Source: Bacteroidota bacterium (GTDB lineage Bacteria > Bacteroidota > Bacteroidia > Bacteroidales > PUMT01). From it: a stretch of DNA of 14,084 nt. The DNA lies in the NCBI GenBank assembly GCA_003556985.1, contig PWPZ01000140.1, positions 1-14,084 of the forward strand. Reading direction: 5' to 3'. Shown piece after piece: positions 7,184 through 12,751 of the stretch. Position numbers and translations under genes: made by a program. Every line of letters begins with the position of its first letter. Position 1 is the first letter of the stretch. The notes under the pieces were generated by a model. That model was given only the letters and a program-made list of their open reading frames with translations, did not search any database and was not told the DNA's origin.

Positions 7184-7204
7184 CCTGCCAGTTGATCTGG
7201 CAGG
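7184..7204 (+). terminator. Short perfect hairpin after the FKBP gene
   Basis: An 8-bp GC-rich stem (CCTGCCAG / CTGGCAGG) closes a 5-nt loop, 21 bp after the FKBP stop codon. The sequence after it (catggataata) has no T run, so it is not a canonical intrinsic terminator. It could be a 3'-end stabilising or processing hairpin, or could act before the DUF3127 gene at 7292. Confidence 0.45.
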
Positions 7205-7291
7205 CATGGATAATAAACCGCAAACGACAGGTTAAGAAAGTTGACAGTTCTTTTGAAGTTCATGGAACAGCTTAAAAACAGCTATTAGAAT

Positions 7292-7642
7292 ATGAGCATA
7301 GTTTTAACAGGAAGACTTTTACAGATATTACCCCAACAGAGCGGAACCGGCAAAAACGGCCCCTGGGTTAAGCAGGATTTTGTTATTGATACCCCCGGTG
7401 AGTACCCCAGGAAAATATGTATAAGTGCCTGGGGAGATAAGGCCCAGGAGGTTTCCGGCTTCAACGAAGGTGATGAAATGGAAGTCAGCGTAAATATTGA
7501 ATCACGCGAGTTCAACGAAAGATGGTATACTGATGTCAAGGCATGGAGATTTCAGAAAACCGCTCCGTCCAATACCGATATGCCCCCGCCACCCGGGGCA
7601 GAAGATATACCCCCGCCTTCAGAAGACGATCTTCCGTTCTGA
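7292..7642 (+). CDS. DUF3127 family protein with SSB-like C-terminal tip
   Basis: This 116-residue protein fits what I recall as the DUF3127 family of Bacteroidota. An OB-fold-like N-terminal domain at about 1-90 begins SIVLTGRLLQILPQQSG and contains WVKQDFVI, ICISAWGDKA and ESREFNERWYTDVKAWRF. A proline-rich linker with two PPP runs follows (about 91-110), then the acidic tip EDDLPF (111-116). That arrangement (OB fold, flexible linker, DDxPF tip) is the layout of bacterial single-stranded DNA-binding protein, whose tip recruits RecO, PriA and similar partners. The N-terminal domain lacks obvious full similarity to SSB, so a role in DNA replication or repair is inference from architecture. 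The gene has its own 129-bp upstream gap and is followed by a strong bidirectional terminator. Confidence 0.82.
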   Translation: MSIVLTGRLLQILPQQSGTGKNGPWVKQDFVIDTPGEYPRKICISAWGDKAQEVSGFNEGDEMEVSVNIESREFNERWYTDVKAWRFQKTAPSNTDMPPPPGAEDIPPPSEDDLPF

Positions 7643-7724
7643 GCGGGATTGCACTGCCTGATTTTTGAATTGGCACTTTCGCTTCAACCATTCCCTGCCA
7701 TTTCATTTTTTGTAATATGGTACA

Positions 7725-7767
7725 AAAAACAGAACAGCGGCCCCTGGCGGACCGCTGTTCTGTTTTT
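7725..7767. terminator. Bidirectional intrinsic terminator between convergent genes
   Basis: A perfect 16-bp inverted repeat (7725-7740 pairing with 7752-7767) encloses an 11-nt loop. The core AGAACAGCGG/CCGCTGTTCT is GC-containing, and the outer ends are A5 and T5, so each strand reads a stem followed by a T run. It lies 82 bp after the DUF3127 stop and 16 bp after the stop of the minus-strand gene ending at 7784, exactly where a shared terminator is expected. Confidence 0.93.
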
Positions 7768-7783
7768 AATGTAATCTTTTTTG

Positions 7784-8233
7784 TTATTTGCTGGCGATAG
7801 CATCATAAGGTTTGAAAAAAAAGTTGTTAAGTGACTGCACATTTCTTTCATCAAACTGCAAAACAAATTCCTGGCCTTTGAAAACAAAGTACTCGTATAC
7901 AGGATGGAATTCATTCACCCTGTTCTTGTATACTTTTAACCCGTTCCGGTAGGTTACCAGCTCCATAAACGTGTACCGGCCGGTTTTCTGGTTGTTAACA
8001 ACAACAGGCATTCTTTCGTATATACGACCATCCTTCATGTAGGTGTTGATTTCATTCACCCTGTATTTATTCCTTTCATTGTTTTCAATGCCCACCAGAT
8101 TAGTGAACCCCAGTCGGACCCTGGAATAATATTTTACTCCATCGTCGGTAATTACATAATCCGGAATATCGGCTTTAACTAATGATGACAGGCCGAAAAG
8201 TGCCATAATAAATAATAAGCTTAATTTTTTCAT
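7784..8233 (-). CDS. Small secreted protein of unknown function
   Basis: I do not recognise a family. The 149-residue product starts with a clear Sec signal peptide (MKKLSLLFIMALFGLSSLVKA, probable cleavage after A21). The mature protein of about 128 residues is rich in charged and aromatic residues: IPDYVITDDGVKYYSRVRLGF, NEINTYMKDGRIYERMPVVV, YTFMELVTYRNGLKVY, and VYEYFVFKGQEFVLQFDERN. The repeating strand-turn look suggests an all-beta fold with internal similarity (paired D/N-G turns). No lipobox or enzyme motif is visible. The start is well supported by GGAGG nine bases before the ATG. Upstream is a sigma-54-like sequence (8279-8295), and the hairpin at 8353-8411 separates it from the S9 peptidase gene. 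Its own 3' end is the terminator at 7725-7767, so it is probably monocistronic. Confidence 0.78.
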   Translation of the reverse strand: MKKLSLLFIMALFGLSSLVKADIPDYVITDDGVKYYSRVRLGFTNLVGIENNERNKYRVNEINTYMKDGRIYERMPVVVNNQKTGRYTFMELVTYRNGLKVYKNRVNEFHPVYEYFVFKGQEFVLQFDERNVQSLNNFFFKPYDAIASK

Positions 8234-8242
8234 AGTTTGGTT

Positions 8243-8247
8243 CCTCC
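8243..8247 (-). promoter_or_regulatory. Shine-Dalgarno sequence GGAGG
   Basis: On the minus strand GGAGG stands 9 nt before the ATG at 8231-8233. A complete Shine-Dalgarno at ideal spacing is uncommon among the other genes of this window, most of which have none. It fixes the start and suggests efficient translation. Confidence 0.55.
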
Positions 8248-8278
8248 ATTTTTTAATTTAACCATCTGTCAGGGGTAT

Positions 8279-8295
8279 AACCAAACTCGTGCCAA
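8279..8295 (-). promoter_or_regulatory. Sigma-54-like promoter sequence
   Basis: The minus strand reads TTGGCACG-AGTT-TGGTT. The first block is a perfect -24 element of the sigma-54 consensus (TTGGCACG-N4-TTGCW). The spacing to the -12 region is correct, but the expected GC there is GT. Transcription would start near 8268, about 35 nt before the ATG at 8233. I see no TAnnTTTG-type housekeeping promoter in the same gap. The -12 mismatch keeps this tentative. Confidence 0.35.
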
Positions 8296-8352
8296 TCACC
8301 CTATACTGCTGCTTATGTGGACATTACATAAAATACTAATTTGCCGGGTAAA

Positions 8353-8411
8353 GGAAATAAAACAAAAAGTGAACAAAACATGTGCGTTTTCGTACATGTT
8401 TTGTTCACTTT
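8353..8411 (-). terminator. Intrinsic terminator for the S9 peptidase gene (long hairpin)
   Basis: Arms 8366-8383 and 8394-8411 are an exact 18-bp inverted repeat. The stem extends three more positions (one is a G-U on the plus-strand RNA and a mismatch on the minus-strand RNA) to a TTTT loop at 8387-8390. On the minus strand the stem is followed by TTGTTTTATTT, giving a T-rich tail, and it lies 50 bp after the stop of the S9 gene. The stem is AT-rich and unusually long for a terminator, so an operator role is also possible. Confidence 0.65.
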
Positions 8412-8460
8412 AGAACATATCCGGAATATTACTATTTAATACAGTCGGCCTGCAGTAAAA

Positions 8461-10587
8461 CTAATCTTTACCGGCCAGATCGATAATGAAAGCATATTCC
8501 ATAGCTATTTCCCTGTATCGCTGGTATCGTCCTGCTGCTCCTCCGTGACCGGCTTCCATATTGGTATGGAGCAGCAAAGGATTGTCATCGGTCTTATACT
8601 GACGAAGCTTTGCAACCCACTTGGCCGGTTCCCAGTACTGCACCTGTGAATCATGTAACCCGGTTGTTACCAGCATGGCGGGATAGTCCTGCTTCCTGAC
8701 CTGGTCATAAGGTGAATAGGACAGCATATAATGGTAATATTCGGGTTCGTTTGGATTGCCCCATTCATCATATTCGCCGGTGGTAAGAGGTATACTGTCA
8801 TCGAGCATGGTGGTGACCACATCTACAAAGGGCACTGCTGCAATCACTCCCCGGTACAGTCCGGGATTCATATTTATGGCAGCCCCGATAAGAAGTCCCC
8901 CGGCACTTCCACCCTGAGCAAAAAGGTTTTCAGGGCTGGTGTAATTACTTTCAATCAAATGGCGGGCACAATCGTTGAAGTCGGTGAAGGTATTCATCTT
9001 GTTCAGCAATTTTCCCTCCTCGTACCAGTACCTTCCCAACTCCTGACCGCCCCTTATGTGGGCAATGGCATATATAAATCCCCGGTCAAGAAGACTCAGC
9101 CGAACAGAACTGAAACGAGGATCAATGCTGGCGCCATAGGACCCGTATCCGTACAAAAGTAACGGGTTGGATCCGTCCATTTCCAGCCCTTTCCTGTAAA
9201 CCAGTGATACGGGGATTTTTGTTCCGTCTCCGGCAGGGGCATACAATCTTCTTGCCTGGTAATTATCCGGGTCGAAATCACCCAGAACCTCATCCTGCTT
9301 AAGAAGTATTCTCTCCCCGGTCTTCATGTTGAAATCGAAAACCGAATTGGGCGTGGTAAGTGAGCTGTATGAAAATCTGAGCAGGTCGCTGTCAAAATCG
9401 CGGTTAACAGAAATACCGGCGGTATAAACCTCCTCGGGAAATTCCAGATAATTACCTGTTCCGCTGTTCCAGTCATGGACGTAAAGCTGCCGGAGGCCGT
9501 TTTTCCTCTCGGAAAGTACAAGATGATCGTTAAAAATCTCTATCCCGCTTAGCAGCACATCACTCCTGTGAGGAATCAGCTCTTTCCAGTTATTCTTTCC
9601 CGTAGCGGCGACCGGAGTTTCCATCAGCCTGAAATTCTGAGCATCCCAGTTGGTAAGAATGTAAAATTTATCGCCGTGATGATCGACGCTGTATCTCATG
9701 TCGCTTTCCCTGGGATGAAAAACCTCAAAACTGCCCGTAGCATTACCTGCATCAATATATCGGTATTCGGCAGACAGGGTGCTGCTGGAGACTATCATTA
9801 TGTATTCTTTCGACTTTGTGGTAAATACCCCCGCCCTGTAGGTTTCATCTTCCTCATAAAAGACAAGGTCACGCTGATCGGGGTCATTTCCCAGGTTATG
9901 CCTGAATACTTTTTCAGAACGCAAGGTCACCTCATTCTGAACGGTATAGAAAACCGTTCTGGAGTCATTGGCCCAGGCTACGTAGCCATTGGTTCCGGTA
10001 ATAACATCGGGCAAAAATTCGCCTGTTTCGAGATCCTTAAACCGGAGGGAATATTTTCTGCGGCCTACAGAGTCAATGCCAAAAGCAAGAATCCTGTTGT
10101 CATGGCTGACGTTAAGGCCTGATACATTATAATAACTATGCCCCTCGGCCATCACATTCACATCAAGCATAATTTCTTCCCGGCCTGCAAGGCTTTCCTT
10201 TTTACGGCAGTGAATGGGGAATTCTTTACCCTCTTCATACCGGGTGTAATAGTAATAGCCGTTATCGAAATAAGGCACCGATTCATCGGTTTGCTGGATC
10301 CTCCCTATTATCTCGTTGTAGAGATCTTCCTGGAGCTTTTCAGTGTGACTTAACATGTGGTCTGTATAATCATTTTCAGACTCCAGATATCTGATTACTT
10401 CAGGATTTTCCCTTTCTCTGAGCCAGTAATAATCATCAACCCTGGTATGTTCATGTATGGTGAGTTCTACCGGCTTTTTCTCCGCAACAGGAGGCTCAGG
10501 ATCTGTGTTTTTGCATCCTGAGGGTATGGCAAACAATAATATTAAAAACATAGTAAAAACTGATTCTGATAAATACTTTGGAAGCAT
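8461..10587 (-). CDS. S9A prolyl oligopeptidase family, oligopeptidase B-like lipoprotein
   Basis: This is a 708-residue serine peptidase of the prolyl oligopeptidase family, closest to oligopeptidase B (protease II), which cuts short peptides after Lys/Arg. A seven-bladed beta-propeller spans about 85-440, with the flanking N-terminal segment VDDYYWLRERENPEVIRYL. The alpha/beta-hydrolase domain follows (about 450-705): LLLYGYGSYG, AHIRGGQELGRYWYEEGK, nucleophile S561 in GGSAGG, D646 in GLHDSQVQYWEP, H681 in AGHGG. The segment GEYDEWGNPNEPEYY at 604-618 is typical of oligopeptidase B. All three catalytic residues are present. Unlike cytoplasmic E. coli PtrB (686 residues), it starts with a signal peptide ending PSGC (C25), so it is probably a lipoprotein; proline at -3 of the lipobox is slightly irregular. 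It lies 82 bp after the PEPCK-like gene and ends in the hairpin at 8353-8411. Confidence 0.93.
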   Translation of the reverse strand: MLPKYLSESVFTMFLILLFAIPSGCKNTDPEPPVAEKKPVELTIHEHTRVDDYYWLRERENPEVIRYLESENDYTDHMLSHTEKLQEDLYNEIIGRIQQTDESVPYFDNGYYYYTRYEEGKEFPIHCRKKESLAGREEIMLDVNVMAEGHSYYNVSGLNVSHDNRILAFGIDSVGRRKYSLRFKDLETGEFLPDVITGTNGYVAWANDSRTVFYTVQNEVTLRSEKVFRHNLGNDPDQRDLVFYEEDETYRAGVFTTKSKEYIMIVSSSTLSAEYRYIDAGNATGSFEVFHPRESDMRYSVDHHGDKFYILTNWDAQNFRLMETPVAATGKNNWKELIPHRSDVLLSGIEIFNDHLVLSERKNGLRQLYVHDWNSGTGNYLEFPEEVYTAGISVNRDFDSDLLRFSYSSLTTPNSVFDFNMKTGERILLKQDEVLGDFDPDNYQARRLYAPAGDGTKIPVSLVYRKGLEMDGSNPLLLYGYGSYGASIDPRFSSVRLSLLDRGFIYAIAHIRGGQELGRYWYEEGKLLNKMNTFTDFNDCARHLIESNYTSPENLFAQGGSAGGLLIGAAINMNPGLYRGVIAAVPFVDVVTTMLDDSIPLTTGEYDEWGNPNEPEYYHYMLSYSPYDQVRKQDYPAMLVTTGLHDSQVQYWEPAKWVAKLRQYKTDDNPLLLHTNMEAGHGGAAGRYQRYREIAMEYAFIIDLAGKD

Positions 10588-10588
10588 G

Positions 10589-10612
10589 TTAATTGTAATT
10601 AATTTGAATTAA
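10589..10612. repeat. Two phased TTAATT-N2-AATTAA inverted repeats upstream of the S9 gene
   Basis: Two perfect 14-bp inverted repeats, 10589-10602 (gt centre) and 10599-10612 (tg centre), overlap by four bases with centres exactly 10 bp apart, starting one base upstream of the ATG of the S9 peptidase. The regular spacing could make an operator or a bent AT tract, but simple AT richness of a Bacteroidota leader is a real alternative. Confidence 0.5.
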
Positions 10613-10669
10613 ATGATCACCGTATATAACCGCTATTTCATGAAAATAGTCTGCCACATCTTTCAGAGA

Positions 10670-12535
10670 TCATTTTTTCTTGATAAGAGTGTAATAATCA
10701 TCTACTTTCCCGTCATTCAGACACATTTCTATAATTTTCCGTCCAAGATCCGATAATTCGGGAACGAGATACTGGGGAAGCTGTTCCTTGAAAAACTTAA
10801 TAAGGATCTCTGCCCCTTTGTCGTAACCTTCGTATCCCACTGCCTCCTGCCGGTACACTTTTAGGAAACGGGACGGGATCTTGGATCCCTCGATGGTAAG
10901 GTAGTTGAGCTCGTATCCGAGAATGGGGCAACGTGCTTCCTGATACTGTTCGGAGCGGAACTTGGCATTTCCACGGCGGGTAAGATATTCACGCATCAGA
11001 AGCTGGGGTTTGAACCCAACCTTCCAGGCTCCTACATACTGATTGGGAGTGAGAACATATTGAGTAACCGTATTGTTAACAATCTGTTCCAAAAGAAGAT
11101 TCGCATGACGAACTTTCAGTCCCGTAGCAAAAGGCCAGTATGATCCCACTCCCTCGCTTCCCATTTTGCCCGACTCCACTATGCTGGGATTGGCATGGCC
11201 CCTGGGAGATACCAGTCTCCAAAGCCAGGCCAGCGCAGGTGGAAGGATATGGAACAATCCGATTATACCATAACTGGGCTGGTCGGCAGTACAGGGGGGG
11301 GTCCTCACGCCGAAGCTCCTTACATCTACAGAAACAGGCTGGTTAACCACTCCCGGAAAAAGTTGCCTGGGTACAACGACGCGCGGATTGGGACACGGCT
11401 TGCCGGGCTCATCCTCTATGTGGTTCCATATCAGTGCAGTGCCCCCGGGATTGGTATTGATATTCAAAAACAGCAATGGTTCAGTGGCATTTATGGTAAG
11501 CCGTTCTATCTGAGGTTCAAAGCCATATCCTGTGATACTGTCGGTACGAATGAACCATCCGTGCTCAGCATCCATTATCCGTAATCTCATCCCTCCGGTT
11601 TCGTAAGAAGGATGAACAATACCCATGTCGTCACATACGGGATTGATCTTGCAAAACTGGGGAATTGAAGAGGAGCGTTTTTCACCGGAAAAAATATTCT
11701 CGCCTATTAAAACCGAACCTTCAGGCTCCCTTACTATCATCTGAAGCATTTCACTTTTACCACCGCCGCTGGCTCCCTCATGCATAAATGTGGTTACATT
11801 ATCATAGGGACTTATCGATTGTACTGCTGAACAGTGAGGAGCCGACCATCCCTCCTCTTCCCCTATGGAAAGGAGCACACCGTAAATTCCTTTTTTGGCA
11901 CTCGGACCGGGATAGAGGTTGTAGGAAAAAATTTCATAAACTTCATCTGTCCGGTTATGAACCACCACCTGCTTGCCGTTATAGTGGGTATGCCGGAAGG
12001 TAGGCGCAACATAAACCACTGTTTTAATATCTATATCAGACTTCAGTTCTCTGGTGTCCACTATTTGTTGCAACAGCGACAATCCCATGCAGAAAAAGGC
12101 GGCATTGGCAGGAGCAATCGCTATGCCGTAATATGCAAATTCAGGAGGCCCGATACGGAAAACAAAATAACCTATGTCCTGACTCTCAAGCCACTTCAAA
12201 GATTCGGTCCTCACCGGATCAAATTCCTGCCCGTATTTCTCCCTGTAGCTGGGCTTATCGCTCGGTTTATTGTCGGCAACTACCAGGGTATCCGGATCTC
12301 TTCTGCGCATGTACACTTCGGTATAATTTGCCGAAATCCCGTTGGTAACCCGGTGAATTACCGCTTCGGTAACCTCTCCCCTGCCTTCAACTTCGTATTT
12401 CACCTCAAAGGAATTGTCATTTCCCCCGAGGGAAGCTTCTGCCAGTTCGCTGGTAGAATTGAAGCATTTGCAGGCCTGGCAGCTTTTAAGCAGGGCGCGT
12501 GCATCTGCCGGTAATTTGACTTTTTTTAATGACAT
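10670..12535 (-). CDS. Divergent ATP-type PEP carboxykinase-like protein (DUF4914-like)
   Basis: This 621-residue protein most resembles what I recall as the uncharacterised DUF4914 family. Read against E. coli PckA (numbers from memory), the PEPCK landmarks occur in order: R78 in RRDPDTLVVAD (PckA R65), K214-K215-G in KKGIYGVL (K212-K213), H234 in PHCSAV (H232; the K-H distance of 19 is the same), P-loop GASGGGKS at 254-261 (GLSGTGKT), LIGEN at 276-280 (LIGDD), R385 in NPRVVVP (R333, NTRVSYP), and FGVRTPP-TADQ at 408-419 (FGVLPP-TADQ). PckA's metal ligand D269 aligns with N280, and about 45 extra residues lie between the P-loop and R385. An N-terminal CxxCxC (C19, C22, C24) is extra. Whether it makes PEP, transfers another phosphate or is inactive cannot be said. 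No gluconeogenic neighbour is visible. The gene is preceded by a 216-bp AT-rich gap. Confidence 0.85.
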   Translation of the reverse strand: MSLKKVKLPADARALLKSCQACKCFNSTSELAEASLGGNDNSFEVKYEVEGRGEVTEAVIHRVTNGISANYTEVYMRRRDPDTLVVADNKPSDKPSYREKYGQEFDPVRTESLKWLESQDIGYFVFRIGPPEFAYYGIAIAPANAAFFCMGLSLLQQIVDTRELKSDIDIKTVVYVAPTFRHTHYNGKQVVVHNRTDEVYEIFSYNLYPGPSAKKGIYGVLLSIGEEEGWSAPHCSAVQSISPYDNVTTFMHEGASGGGKSEMLQMIVREPEGSVLIGENIFSGEKRSSSIPQFCKINPVCDDMGIVHPSYETGGMRLRIMDAEHGWFIRTDSITGYGFEPQIERLTINATEPLLFLNINTNPGGTALIWNHIEDEPGKPCPNPRVVVPRQLFPGVVNQPVSVDVRSFGVRTPPCTADQPSYGIIGLFHILPPALAWLWRLVSPRGHANPSIVESGKMGSEGVGSYWPFATGLKVRHANLLLEQIVNNTVTQYVLTPNQYVGAWKVGFKPQLLMREYLTRRGNAKFRSEQYQEARCPILGYELNYLTIEGSKIPSRFLKVYRQEAVGYEGYDKGAEILIKFFKEQLPQYLVPELSDLGRKIIEMCLNDGKVDDYYTLIKKK

Positions 12536-12751
12536 TATCAGATTGATTTATTAATATTTGTAATCTAATTTGGAGCGATACTTTTTGTTATCCCGATCAG
12601 TCCTTACTTAAACTCATAGAATAGGGGCAAGTGGGACAGGTTATAAGAACCGGTTTTGAATCGCCGGAAAAAATCCATGCAAAATTATAAATAAGATATG
12701 CATAAATCAAAGAATAACCTAAAATAGTAGATCCAACAGGTTCAGTTATCT

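Noticed and set aside
9568..10122. 184-codon plus-strand frame opposite the S9 peptidase gene
   Set aside because: It is a shadow of the catalogued gene. It has no domain, start signal or promoter of its own.
11632..11655. CDDMGIVH region and DAEHGW (322-327) as the kinase-2 motif of the PEPCK-like protein
   Set aside because: DAEHGW looks like PckA DDEHGW, but it lies about 66 residues after the P-loop instead of about 15-20. LIGEN at 276-280 fits the expected position better.
11834..12514. 226-codon plus-strand frame opposite the PEPCK-like gene
   Set aside because: The minus strand carries ordered PEPCK motifs over the same bases. The plus-strand translation is rich in Arg, Cys and His without a pattern.
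12536..12751. RNA gene or regulatory RNA in the 216-bp gap between the GH2 and PEPCK-like genes
   Set aside because: Only short inverted pieces are visible (AACCT/AGGTT, AACCGGTT). There is no stable structure, tRNA-like fold or clear promoter.
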